Source: JBHEKP01 sp041859375 (GTDB taxonomy: Bacteria > Hydrogenedentota > Hydrogenedentia > Hydrogenedentales > CAITNO01). From it: 45,198 bases of DNA. Positions 17,748 to 25,482 of this stretch are shown here, one piece after another; position 1 is the first letter of the stretch, and each line of letters starts with the position of its first letter. The translations under genes and the position numbers were made by a program. The notes beneath the pieces are model-generated. The model did not search any database and was not told the DNA's origin. It was given only the letters and a program-made list of their open reading frames with translations. The stretch spans positions 1-45,198 of the forward strand of contig JBHEKP010000106.1 of the NCBI GenBank assembly GCA_041859375.1. Reading direction: 5' to 3'.

Positions 17748-18637
17748 TCCGGCTTCTCCTCTCCGGCCGCCCCGTCAACGGCCCGCCGCCGCCGCTCGTG
17801 GTAGAACTGGGCCGCGGTGAACAGTCCGAACAAGCCCATCGGCGCCGCAAACCCCTTGTACAGGGTGTGCTGGATCGTTTCGCTGGTTTCGGGCAGCGGT
17901 TTCTCGGGGACGGCGGGCAGGCCCAGCTTCTCAAAGGGCACGTCCTGGGCGGTCAGGTAAAGGACGTGCGTGCCGCCGCCCTCGTGCTCCCCGTACACCT
18001 TGGGGTGGTATTTCTCGGGTTCCGCCTCAATCCGGTAGTGCGCCTCCCCAATCAGCTCCTCCATGGTGCCCGTCATAAGGGCGCCGCGCGGGCAGACCTC
18101 GCAGCAGGCGGGCCCCTCGGGGCGGTCGCGGCACATCTCGCATTTCACGATGAGCGGCAGCGCCTTGTCCCAGCTGAACTTTGGCACGTCGAACGCGCAG
18201 GCTATCTGGCAGTAGCGGCAGCCCACGCACACGGACTTGTCATACGCCACCACGCCGTTCTTTTCCTTGTGCAGCGCGCCCGCCATGCACACCGACACGC
18301 ACGCCGGATCCGCGCAGTGCATGCACTGGCGCTTCACAAAGGCCTCGCGCCCGTTCTCCTTGTATATCTTGATGATGCTCTTGGTGTGGCTGTCGAGGTC
18401 CACCGGGGCCGCGTATTTCACCCCATCGATTTCCCTCACGTCCGGCTCAAGCCCGTTCACCTCGACGCACTTTGTGATGCAGGCGCGGCAGCCCACGCAG
18501 CGGGTTGAGTCGTACAGCATCCCAACGTCTTCGGGGTTGACCGTCTTGTGCTCCCGTGCCGTGGCCGTGCCCGGCGCGACCGCGGCAAGCCCCGCGGCGG
18601 AAACCCCCTTGAACCATTCGCGGCGTGTCAGGTTCAT
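17744..18637 (-). CDS. hybA: Periplasmic 4x[4Fe-4S] ferredoxin subunit, HybA-like
   Basis: A 297-residue protein with a Tat signal (TRREWFKG at residues 4-11, cleavage near ATA-RE). Four ferredoxin-like cysteine clusters follow: CVGCRACITKC, CMHCADPACVSVC, CVGCRYCQIAC and CEMCRD...CCEVC, enough for four [4Fe-4S] centres. A hydrophobic C-terminal helix (GFAAPMGLFGLFTAAQFYH) anchors it. It should wire the small subunit to the NrfD-type protein on the periplasmic face. ATG 18637 overlaps the small-subunit stop by 4 bases. Confidence 0.93.
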   Translation of the reverse strand: MNLTRREWFKGVSAAGLAAVAPGTATAREHKTVNPEDVGMLYDSTRCVGCRACITKCVEVNGLEPDVREIDGVKYAAPVDLDSHTKSIIKIYKENGREAFVKRQCMHCADPACVSVCMAGALHKEKNGVVAYDKSVCVGCRYCQIACAFDVPKFSWDKALPLIVKCEMCRDRPEGPACCEVCPRGALMTGTMEELIGEAHYRIEAEPEKYHPKVYGEHEGGGTHVLYLTAQDVPFEKLGLPAVPEKPLPETSETIQHTLYKGFAAPMGLFGLFTAAQFYHERRRRAVDGAAGEEKPE

Positions 18638-19749
18638 GATTCGGACTCCTTGTTCCCTTGCTCCTCCGTCCCGTCAACACGGCACTGGTGATCCTCATGG
18701 GAGAGGCGCTTGGCGAGCATCGCGCCCGCGCCCAAAATCGCCCCGCCCACAAGGCCGAAGATCCCCGTTGAGACCGGGCTCACGGAACCCTGCGGCGCCA
18801 CAATCGGCGGGTAGGTCTCCGGCGGCGAGGGACGCTCAATCTCAACCGTTTCATGCAGCGGCATCCGGAAAGCCAGCTCCGCCTCGGTGCAGCCGAAGCA
18901 CGGGTGGCCAATCCCCACGGGCCAGGCGCCGGGCACCTCGCAGAAGGACGAAAGCGCGCAGTTGGCGTGGGTGGACGGCCCCTTGCACCCAAGCTTGTAC
19001 AGGCAGTGGCCGAGCCGGTGCCCCTCGTCGCCGTACTGCTCCGCGAAGTTGCCCTCGTCAAAGTGCGGGCGGCGCGGGCAGTCCTCGTGGATGGTGCGCG
19101 CGTAGGCGCTGAGCGGACGGCCCAGCTTGTCCAGCGCGGGAAGCGTGCCAAAGGTGGCGAACTGGAGCACGGTGCCCAGCAGGATGTAGGGGTTCGGGGG
19201 GCAGCCGGGAAGGGTGACCACCGTCTTGCCGCCAAGCACCTGCGGCACCCCCTTCGCGCCCGTGGGGTTCGGCTCCGCCGAGGGGAGCCCGCCCCAGGAC
19301 GCGCAGGATCCGATGGCGACTATGGCGCCGGCCTTTTCGGCGCAGTGCGCCAGACTGTCCACCGCCGTGCGTCCGCCCACCTGGCAGTAAACACCGTTGT
19401 CCTTGGTGGGAATGGCCCCCTCCACCACAAGCACGTATTTCCCCGCGTTTTCCTCCAGCGCCGTTTCCAGCGCGGCCTCTATCTGCGCTCCGGAGGCGGC
19501 AAAGAGCGTTTCATGATAATCCAGCGACACCATGTCCAGTATCAGCGAGGCCACATCGGGATGGCTGGTGCGCAGAAGGCTTTCCGTGCAGCCGGTGCAT
19601 TCCTGGAAATGCAACCAGATGATGGACGGTTTTCCCCCCTGCCGCAACCCGGCGGCAAAGGCCCTGCCTGCCGTGGCCGACAGGCCGACACTCGCCGCCG
19701 CCAAACTGCATACTTTAATGAAGTCCCTGCGGGAATAACCCTGATCCAT
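18634..19749 (-). CDS. hybO: [NiFe] hydrogenase small subunit, HybO-like
   Basis: A 371-residue electron-transfer subunit with the proximal, medial and distal FeS clusters. The start ATG 19749 gives a Tat signal (SRRDFIK at residues 6-12, hydrophobic stretch, AFA-AG cleavage site). The frame stays open upstream to 20214, but that part covers the opposite gene and the promoter region and is not protein-like. Cluster motifs include ECTGCTES, GSCASWGG, PGCPPNP and HPCFGCTEAE. A C-terminal helix (VSTGIFGLVGGAILGAGAML) anchors the enzyme in the membrane. First gene of the leftward operon. Confidence 0.94.
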   Translation of the reverse strand: MDQGYSRRDFIKVCSLAAASVGLSATAGRAFAAGLRQGGKPSIIWLHFQECTGCTESLLRTSHPDVASLILDMVSLDYHETLFAASGAQIEAALETALEENAGKYVLVVEGAIPTKDNGVYCQVGGRTAVDSLAHCAEKAGAIVAIGSCASWGGLPSAEPNPTGAKGVPQVLGGKTVVTLPGCPPNPYILLGTVLQFATFGTLPALDKLGRPLSAYARTIHEDCPRRPHFDEGNFAEQYGDEGHRLGHCLYKLGCKGPSTHANCALSSFCEVPGAWPVGIGHPCFGCTEAELAFRMPLHETVEIERPSPPETYPPIVAPQGSVSPVSTGIFGLVGGAILGAGAMLAKRLSHEDHQCRVDGTEEQGNKESES

Positions 19750-19893
19750 CACGTTCCCGCCTTGGGAAAAACCACTAGAACAAACTGAACCCGCCTGAGT
19801 TTCCGTTTTCACTGTGGATGGTGCCTCCCGCGATGAATCGCCTTGTTTTACGCAGGTATTTTCTATTTTCAGCACATTTTTACCGGTGGAAAC

Positions 19894-19911
19894 CGACCTA
19901 CCGATAGGTAT
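19894..19911. promoter_or_regulatory. 18-bp near-palindromic box between hybO and the protease gene
   Basis: CGACCTACCGATAGGTAT contains the dyad ACCTA/TAGGT about a CCGA centre. It lies 2 bases before the -10 of the rightward promoter and upstream of the leftward operon. A related box, ATACTTAACGGTAGGTAT, lies upstream of the [FeFe] hydrogenase operon at 39416-39433. The ATAC...GTAT ends recall operators of Rrf2/IscR-type regulators; that link is only a resemblance. Confidence 0.45.
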
Positions 19912-19913
19912 AG

Positions 19914-19919
19914 TATAAT
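19914..19919 (+). promoter_or_regulatory. -10 element for the maturation protease gene
   Basis: A perfect TATAAT lies 27 bases before ATG 19946. No good -35 is seen at 16-18 bases; that place is taken by the 18-bp box, as expected for a regulated promoter. Confidence 0.45.
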
Positions 19920-19945
19920 CCGTACTTTCCCCGGAATCAATAATT

Positions 19946-20521
19946 ATGATAAAGACCAACATGGGCGCAATAATGAGAAAGTGTCGCACACAACTGGGCA
20001 TCATAGGACTGGGAAACGTGCTGATGGGGGATGACGCCCTCGGTCCCCATACGGTGGCCCTGCTGGCTTCACGCTGGGAGTGGCCTGATTCCGTTGCCCT
20101 GCTTGATTTGGGCACTCCGGGGCCGGAACTGGCCCAACTGCTGCTCCCCTTTGAAAAGGTTGTGGTGGTGGACTCGGTCAACACAGGCGCGCAACCAGGC
20201 TCCGTGGCGCGCATCGGTCATTCTGAACTAACGGCAGCCCCTGAACCGGGCACCAGAACCCCCCATGATCCGGGACTGGTCATGGCCATGCGGCAACTGG
20301 AATTGACCGGGGACGGACCGGCTGAGATCACCCTGCTGGGGGTGGTGCCAGAAAACCTGGACACGGGCGCGGGGCTGAGCCCAACCGTCAGGGCCGCACT
20401 GCCCGCACTACTCGAAGCGGTGGTTGCCGAAGCCGCCAGCCATGCCATCATTCCCAAAAAGCGGGCGTTCCCCCTTCCGGAAAACCTGTGGTGGGAACCC
20501 TTGCCTGCCGACACTGAATAA
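19946..20521 (+). CDS. hybD: [NiFe] hydrogenase maturation endopeptidase (HybD/HyaD family)
   Basis: A protein of up to 191 residues of the nickel-dependent endopeptidase family that clips the C-terminal tail of the large subunit after nickel insertion. The N-terminal motif GLGNVLMGDDALG, with the metal-binding Asp, and VVVVDSVNTGAQPGS match the family. It is divergent from the hydrogenase operon and not embedded in it, unlike E. coli. The start is uncertain: ATG 19946 and ATG 19973 (MRKCRTQLGIIGLGN) both lack a strong ribosome site, and the second fits family N-termini better. The C-terminus is about 20 residues longer than usual. Confidence 0.88.
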   Translation: MIKTNMGAIMRKCRTQLGIIGLGNVLMGDDALGPHTVALLASRWEWPDSVALLDLGTPGPELAQLLLPFEKVVVVDSVNTGAQPGSVARIGHSELTAAPEPGTRTPHDPGLVMAMRQLELTGDGPAEITLLGVVPENLDTGAGLSPTVRAALPALLEAVVAEAASHAIIPKKRAFPLPENLWWEPLPADTE

Positions 20522-20528
20522 GCCCGCC

Positions 20529-20563
20529 TTTCCCGTTAATGGCAATCTTTCCCCTTAATGGCA
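20529..20563. repeat. Two 16-bp direct repeats with 19-bp period
   Basis: TTTCCCGTTAATGGCA (20529-20544) and TTTCCCCTTAATGGCA (20548-20563) differ at one base. They lie just after the protease stop and upstream of the secreted-protein gene. Function unknown; direct repeats on one helix face often bind a regulator. Confidence 0.5.
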
Positions 20564-20740
20564 CCAGTAATGAATAACTAAATGGCCAGTATCGTCTTGT
20601 GTGGTGGATTGGAAATACCAATTGAATCGTTTGAGACAGGTTCCCGGGGAAATTGTTGACAAATTGGGCAGACCTATTTTGCCGAAAGAACCGGCAATCA
20701 CCGGACACCCTGGTGCCGGTGCAGGAAAGGAAATGAGGCC

Positions 20741-21448
20741 ATGAAGCGCAGGACATTGTCAGTTGGGCTGGTGCTGGCGCTGCTGGGCGTTGGCATGCTG
20801 CTCGCCCCCCAGGCGGGGGCGGAAAGGATGAACACCCTCAGCGGCCTTGGCAAGGCGGCCAAGTCGTCCAACATGCGGGGGCTCCGGGTCAAAACAGGCG
20901 GTCTTGACCGTTCCCGCTCCATCAGAAGTTCGGTGGGCGGCTCCGCCGCCCGCGAGTTCGGGCGCGTCCTCTCGCGGGGTGCCTCCTCCTCCCCGTCGCG
21001 CGGCAGCGGCTCCTTCAACGGCGAACAGCTCGGGCAGCTTGGCAGCCTGCTTGGCAAGGGCCTGATGAACGGCGGATACGGGGATTACCGGGGCGGCTGG
21101 GGGGACTACCACCACCGCGAGGACGAGATGGCCAAGGCCTACCGCGAGGTGGGCATCGCCAATGCGGTGGTCGCGCTGGTGGGCGTGCTGGCCCAGACCT
21201 CCCAGGCCAGGGCGTATGCCACGGTGCAACCCGCCATGGTCCAGGCCCCGGTGGAGAATCCCTGGGTCCGCGAGCGGGTGCTGGTGTCGCCGCCCCGCCT
21301 GGAAACCACCCAGGTGTGGATACCCGAGGTCTATGACCCGCGCACCGGCGCCAAAATCGGCGGCGGCTACCATGAGACCCGCACCCAGGTGATCCCGGAG
21401 GTCTACGAGGAGCGGGAGGTCCGGGTGGTGTCCCCCGCGGTGCGCTGA
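20741..21448 (+). CDS. Secreted protein of unknown function
   Basis: I do not recognise this 235-residue protein. It opens with a Sec signal peptide (MKRRTLSVGLVLALLGVGMLLAPQAGA). Residues 30-100 are Ser, Gly and Arg rich and look disordered. Residues 105-125 are Gly/Tyr rich (GGYGDYRGGWGDYHH). A short hydrophobic helix (VGIANAVVALVGVLAQ, about 137-152) follows. The last 60 residues repeat a theme: VWIPEVYDPRTGAKIGGGY and TRTQVIPEVYEEREVRVV, both with the core IPEVYD/E. GAGG lies 2 bases before the ATG. A strong terminator follows, so it is probably a single-gene unit. Confidence 0.7.
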   Translation: MKRRTLSVGLVLALLGVGMLLAPQAGAERMNTLSGLGKAAKSSNMRGLRVKTGGLDRSRSIRSSVGGSAAREFGRVLSRGASSSPSRGSGSFNGEQLGQLGSLLGKGLMNGGYGDYRGGWGDYHHREDEMAKAYREVGIANAVVALVGVLAQTSQARAYATVQPAMVQAPVENPWVRERVLVSPPRLETTQVWIPEVYDPRTGAKIGGGYHETRTQVIPEVYEEREVRVVSPAVR

Positions 21449-21477
21449 GCGTCAAACACTCATTCAAAGATTCCCCT

Positions 21478-21512
21478 CCCCCCATCCCCCCAAGGGATGG
21501 GGGGGGCTTTTT
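21478..21512 (+). terminator. Strong intrinsic terminator
   Basis: CCCCCCATCCC (21478-21488) pairs perfectly with GGGATGGGGGG (21494-21504) over a 5-base loop, followed by GGC and TTTTT. It sits 30 bases after the stop of the secreted-protein gene. Confidence 0.85.
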
Positions 21513-21528
21513 CCCTCATCCCCGGCTG

Positions 21529-21557
21529 TTGATCCATCCCGCCAAACATGGTACTTT
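21529..21557 (+). promoter_or_regulatory. Candidate promoter for the acylase gene
   Basis: TTGATC (21529-21534), a 17-base spacer and TACTTT (21552-21557) preceded by TGG, an extended -10 feature. The -10 is poor. A perfect 9-bp hairpin (GCGGGCGCG / CGCGCCCGC, 21567-21588, loop TCAT) without a T tract follows in the leader. Confidence 0.3.
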
Positions 21558-21635
21558 TCGGGGTGTGCGGGCGCGTCATCGCGCCCGCCGGAAACTTGCC
21601 GATCCCGGGCGAAACATCAAACGGAAAAGAGAACC

Positions 21636-23735
21636 ATGAAAAGAGCGCTCCTGATCCTGACGCTGTGCGGTTTCACCGCATTCTCCGCCGCGGCCGCCCC
21701 CGGCTCGGCCACCCTCTACCGTGACACCTGGGGCGTGCCCCACATCTACGCGGACACCCTGGCGGATGGGGCCTATGCCCTGGGCTATGCCCAGGCCGAG
21801 GACCGGCTGGACGACATTTACCTGAACATACGCCTCGCCACGGGCTGCCTGGCCGAGGTGATCGGGAAGGACGGCCTGCGCACCGACATGGTCATGCAGG
21901 TGGTGGACAACGCCGGGCGCTGCGAAAGGTACTGGGAAACGGCCCCGGCGGAAATACGCGGCATGGGCGACAACTTCATGCGCGGTGTGGAGGCGTGGCT
22001 GGCGGAGCATCCCGGCCGGCAGTCGCCCTTTGCGCTGGAACTCCACGGCTGGCAGTGTTTGGCCGTGGGCCGCGCGATGATCTTCAACTGGCCGCTGGAC
22101 GAGATCCAGGCGAAGGTGGAGCGCAAGGACCAGGCGCCGCCCTTCGGCTCCAACTCCTACGCCGTGGCCCCGGCGCGCTCGGCGGACGGCACGGCCATCC
22201 TCATGACCGATCCGCATCTGACCTGGGAGGGCATGGCCGTGTTCTACGAGGCCCGCATGCACGCCGGGGGCGTGGACATGTGCGGCTACTGGATCGCCGG
22301 GTCGCCCCTGCCGTCGCTGGGGCATTCGGCGAACGTGGCCTGGGCCTGCACCACCGGCGGCCCGGACACCTCCGACGTGTACATGGTGAAACTCAACCCC
22401 GACAACCCGCTCCAGTACCAGTACAACGGCGAGTGGAAGGATTTCGAGCTGCGCCCCTTCACCATCAACGTGAAGGGCGGCGACCCGGTGACGGTGCCCT
22501 CGCTGCTTTCAGTCTACGGGCCGGTGTGGGAGGAGCCCGATCCGGCGAAGGGCGTCGCCTTCTGCGGCGCCACCCGCTACATAGACTCCACCGGACTGCT
22601 GGAACAGTCCCTGAAAATGGTGCAGGCCCGCTCCTGCGCCGAATTCCGCACGGCCCTGTCCATGTTTGAATTCATGGAACAGAACATCTCCTTCGCCGAC
22701 ACGGGCGGCCACATCGCCTACCTGCGCAACGGCGCGGTGCCCGTGCGCCCGGAGGGCGTGAACTATGCCGTGCCCATCCCCGGCGGCACCGACGCCACCC
22801 GCTGGAAGGGTTTCCACGGGGTGGACGACCTGGTGCAAACCATGGACCCGCCCCAGGGCTACTTCCAGAACTGCAATTGCAGCCCGGCGGTCATGATGCG
22901 CGACTCGCCCATGACGGCGGACAAGTACCCCCCCTACATTTATAACGTCAGTTGGGACAAGCAGTCCCCGCGCGGCGCGCGGCTGCTTGAACTGCTCGAC
23001 GCCGACGACTCCATAACCAGGGAGGAGGCCATGGCCTACACCCTCGACGTGTACGACCTGATGGCCAAGCCCTGGCAGCAGGCGCTGCGCGACGCGGCGG
23101 GCAACAACAACGACCTGGTTGCGGCGAACGCCGAGCTCGGAAAGGCGGTCGGAAAGATCCTGGCCTGGAACGGCGAGTACACCAAGGACAGCGACGCCGC
23201 GCCGGTGGTGAAATTCTGGCGGCTCAAGTGCGAGAGCCTGGTGGACATCGCCGCCATCGCCGACGGGAAAACCCTGGGCGCGGAGGACCAGAAAAAGCTG
23301 CTCAACGGCCTCGCTGAGACCCTGGCGGAGATGAAGGCCCGCTACGGCAAAACGGACGTCAAGTGGGGCGACATCAACCTGGTCGGCAGAAACGGCAAAT
23401 TCTTCGCCTGCGACGGCGCAGACTTCGGCGGCGGAAAGGACAACAAAAACCGCACCCAGACCCCCATGGTCGTGGGCGTGGGCGAGGACAAGGAAAACAC
23501 GGGCAAATTCATCGCCCGCAAGGGGTCCAGCACCATCCTGCTCTCCTTCCTCAACAAGGACGGCATTGACTCCTACAGCCTTGTCGTGTGGGGCCAGAGC
23601 GCCAATCCTGACTCGCCCCACCACACCGACCAGGCGGAAAAGCTCTATTCCCAGCGCAAGTTCAAGCCCACCTGGTTCAAGAAGGACGATCTGCTCAAAA
23701 ACCTCGAGTCCGAAAAGGTGCTGAAGACCAAATAA
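21636..23735 (+). CDS. Penicillin acylase family protein (Ntn hydrolase), secreted
   Basis: A 699-residue S45-family protein. The signal peptide is MKRALLILTLCGFTAFSAAAA. The alpha-chain part carries the family opening YRDTWGVPHIYADTLADGAYALGYAQAEDRL. In PPFGSNSYAV the Ser at residue 172 is the expected N-terminal nucleophile exposed by self-cleavage after Gly171. The later TDPHL, GSPLPSLGHSANVAWACT and ARKGSS regions fit the beta chain. Family members hydrolyse amide bonds of penicillins, cephalosporins, acyl-homoserine lactones or acyl-peptides; the substrate here cannot be told from sequence. It should act in the periplasm. Monocistronic between two terminators. Confidence 0.92.
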   Translation: MKRALLILTLCGFTAFSAAAAPGSATLYRDTWGVPHIYADTLADGAYALGYAQAEDRLDDIYLNIRLATGCLAEVIGKDGLRTDMVMQVVDNAGRCERYWETAPAEIRGMGDNFMRGVEAWLAEHPGRQSPFALELHGWQCLAVGRAMIFNWPLDEIQAKVERKDQAPPFGSNSYAVAPARSADGTAILMTDPHLTWEGMAVFYEARMHAGGVDMCGYWIAGSPLPSLGHSANVAWACTTGGPDTSDVYMVKLNPDNPLQYQYNGEWKDFELRPFTINVKGGDPVTVPSLLSVYGPVWEEPDPAKGVAFCGATRYIDSTGLLEQSLKMVQARSCAEFRTALSMFEFMEQNISFADTGGHIAYLRNGAVPVRPEGVNYAVPIPGGTDATRWKGFHGVDDLVQTMDPPQGYFQNCNCSPAVMMRDSPMTADKYPPYIYNVSWDKQSPRGARLLELLDADDSITREEAMAYTLDVYDLMAKPWQQALRDAAGNNNDLVAANAELGKAVGKILAWNGEYTKDSDAAPVVKFWRLKCESLVDIAAIADGKTLGAEDQKKLLNGLAETLAEMKARYGKTDVKWGDINLVGRNGKFFACDGADFGGGKDNKNRTQTPMVVGVGEDKENTGKFIARKGSSTILLSFLNKDGIDSYSLVVWGQSANPDSPHHTDQAEKLYSQRKFKPTWFKKDDLLKNLESEKVLKTK

Positions 23736-23762
23736 GCGCCCGCATGCGGGGCGAAACAAGCG

Positions 23763-23805
23763 AACCCGCCGCCTCCGTCAACACGGGGGCGGCGGGTTGG
23801 TTTTT
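23763..23805 (+). terminator. Intrinsic terminator after the acylase gene
   Basis: AACCCGCCGCC (23763-23773) pairs with GGCGGCGGGTT (23788-23798), with further pairing inside (CCGT/ACGG), followed by GGTTTTT. It stands between two convergent genes and has a T tract only on the plus strand. Confidence 0.85.
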
Positions 23806-23823
23806 ACGGTTCCGGAAACGCGC

Positions 23824-24498
23824 CTACCCGGCCGGAACGCCGAAAACCTCAACCTCCACATAGTGGTTCTTCTCGTCGGAGGTGTTGCCGTTGGAATAGA
23901 GGCGCACATACCGGGCCTTCACCCCCTTGGCGTCCACCAGCCGCCCCTTGTGGTTCTCAATGTATTCCTTGTCGGCGCCCGTTTCCAGTCCGAGGGAATT
24001 GTCCGTGTCGTTGCTGTACAGCGCGGTGACGCCGGTCTTGAATTCAGGATCGTCCGACACCTGGACCGTAAAATCAAAGTACACCCGCTTTTCCGCATGG
24101 TAATGCCACACGAGCACGGCGTAGATGTTGTGCGCCGCCCCAAGGTCCACCTGCACCCATTGCGGTCCCTCCCCCAGTTCGACCACGCTGCTCTTGGCGT
24201 AGTTCTTGTCGCCGTCCACGATCATCTTCAACTCGCCCAGGCTGGGGTTCTTGTCGCTGGCTGTGACGGGCCTGCCCCTGGAGACCAGCGCCGTGCCCTT
24301 GGGCGCCAGGAAGGGGGGACGGTCCTTGTAGTCCTCCGGCTCCAGGTTGTCGCTTGCATAGGGCAGGGGGGTGCCGCCGTAGAAGGGTTCGGGCAGCTCA
24401 ATCTTGACGGGTTCCATCTCCTCGGAAACAACGGGGCCCTGCCCCGCAAACACCAGCACCGCCGCCGTGAGCGCAAAAGACATGGACGGGATTCTCAT
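23824..24498 (-). CDS. Secreted discoidin-like (F5/8 type C) domain protein, copy 2
   Basis: A 224-residue protein with a signal peptide (MRIPSMSFALTAAVLVFAGQGPVVS). ATG 24498 follows AGGAGG at a good distance; a longer frame lacks support. The domain reads GKPVTASDKNPSLGELKMIVDGDKNY, then WVQVDLGAAHNIYAVLVWHYH, and ends RYVRLYSNGN...HYVEVEVFG, the beta-sandwich pattern of F5/8 type C or galactose-binding-like modules. Such modules bind sugars or lipids; no catalytic part is seen. It is a tandem paralogue of the gene at 24616-25290, of exactly equal length and roughly 75% identical. Confidence 0.85.
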   Translation of the reverse strand: MRIPSMSFALTAAVLVFAGQGPVVSEEMEPVKIELPEPFYGGTPLPYASDNLEPEDYKDRPPFLAPKGTALVSRGRPVTASDKNPSLGELKMIVDGDKNYAKSSVVELGEGPQWVQVDLGAAHNIYAVLVWHYHAEKRVYFDFTVQVSDDPEFKTGVTALYSNDTDNSLGLETGADKEYIENHKGRLVDAKGVKARYVRLYSNGNTSDEKNHYVEVEVFGVPAG

Positions 24499-24548
24499 GG
24501 CACTTCCTCCTTTTTGCCGCGCGCGGACGCACGGCGCATCCGGACACA

Positions 24549-24589
24549 CAAAACAACCGCCGCCCCTGTTTGACCAGGGGCGGCGGCGG
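24549..24589 (-). terminator. Intrinsic terminator between the discoidin-like paralogues
   Basis: On the minus strand CCGCCGCCCCTG and CAGGGGCGGCGG form a perfect 12-bp stem with a 6-base loop, followed by TTGTTTTG. It lies 27-67 bases past the stop of the upstream copy, so the two paralogues may be separately expressed or attenuated. Confidence 0.75.
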
Positions 24590-24615
24590 ATTGGATTCAG
24601 TGGTGCTGAAAAACC

Positions 24616-25290
24616 TTACTTCGCGGGGGCGCCGAACACTTCGACTTCCACGTAGTGGTTCTTCTCGTCGGCGGTGTTGCCGTTGGTGTACAGGCGGACA
24701 TAGCGGCCCTTGGCGCCCTTGGCGTCAATCAGGCGGCCCTTGTTGTTCTCAATGTACTCCTTGTCCGCGCCCACGCCGAGGCCGGCGGAGTTGTCGATGT
24801 CGTTGTTGTACAGCGTGGTGACGCCGGTCTTGAATTCGGGATCGTCGGACACCTGGGCCGCGACGTCGAAGTAAACCCGTTTGCCCTCGTGGAAGTGCCA
24901 CACGAGCACGGCGTAGATGTTGTGCGCCGCCTCAAGGTCAATCTGCACCCACTGGGGGCCGTCGCCCAGCTCAACCAGGCTGTTCTTGGCGTAGTTCTTG
25001 TCGCCGTCGACGATCATCTTCAACTCGCCCAGGCCGGGGTTCTTGTCGCTGGCCGTGACGGGCTTGCCCTTGGAGACCAGCGCCGTGCCCTTGGGTGCCA
25101 TGAAGGGGGCGCGATCCTTGAAGTCTTCGGGCTCCAGGTTTTCGCTCCAGTAGTCAATGGGCGTGCCGCCGAAGAAGGGCTCGGGCAGCTCAATCTTGAT
25201 GGCTTCCATGTCCTCGGCCGCGGCGGGCAGCGCGCCGACAAGGGTCATCACCGCAATCGCGCCCAGCGCCAGTGTGCAAAACGCCTTCAT
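24616..25290 (-). CDS. Secreted discoidin-like (F5/8 type C) domain protein, copy 1
   Basis: A 224-residue protein starting at ATG 25290, 6 bases after AAGGAG. The signal peptide is MKAFCTLALGAIAVMTLVGALPAAA. The mature part begins with the shared motif IKIELPEPFFGGTP and carries one F5/8 type C-like domain (VTASDKNPGLGELK, WVQIDLEAAHNIYAVLVWHFH, RYVRLYTNGN). The absence of cysteines in the mature part fits an extracytoplasmic binding module. Upstream of this gene lies the palindrome/-10 pair at 25388-25413. Ligand unknown. Confidence 0.85.
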   Translation of the reverse strand: MKAFCTLALGAIAVMTLVGALPAAAEDMEAIKIELPEPFFGGTPIDYWSENLEPEDFKDRAPFMAPKGTALVSKGKPVTASDKNPGLGELKMIVDGDKNYAKNSLVELGDGPQWVQIDLEAAHNIYAVLVWHFHEGKRVYFDVAAQVSDDPEFKTGVTTLYNNDIDNSAGLGVGADKEYIENNKGRLIDAKGAKGRYVRLYTNGNTADEKNHYVEVEVFGAPAK

Positions 25291-25387
25291 ATCCAACTCC
25301 TTTTCTTGTGCCGTCCTGCGTCGCCGGACAGCGGGTTGCTGTTCATAAAACCGGTATTCCGCCCTCCCCGCAGGGCGGCGGGGCGCT

Positions 25388-25413
25388 ATTGTAGCAAATG
25401 ACGGGGGTCATTT
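25388..25413 (-). promoter_or_regulatory. Candidate -10 and operator-like palindrome for the discoidin-like genes
   Basis: AAATGAC (25396-25402) and GTCATTT (25407-25413) form a perfect 7-bp inverted repeat about GGGG. Directly downstream on the minus strand is TACAAT (25393-25388), a 5/6 -10 match. No good -35 is visible, so the palindrome may be an operator or activator site. Confidence 0.35.
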
Positions 25414-25482
25414 ACACGCATTGCGCCCGGTCCCTTCAGGGGGGCCCTTATCCGACCAACAAGGACGGCAAAACGTTTCACT

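Noticed and set aside
19750..20214. 155-codon upstream extension of the hydrogenase small subunit
   Set aside because: It is antisense to the protease gene and crosses the promoter region. The Tat signal beginning at ATG 19749 is the true N-terminus.
20656..20682. TTGACA at 20656 as the promoter of the secreted-protein gene
   Set aside because: The -35 is perfect, but no acceptable -10 lies 15-19 bases downstream; TATTTT is only 13 bases away.
21567..21588. Perfect 9-bp GC hairpin before the acylase gene as a terminator or riboswitch
   Set aside because: There is no T tract and no aptamer-like conserved core; it may be a simple leader hairpin.
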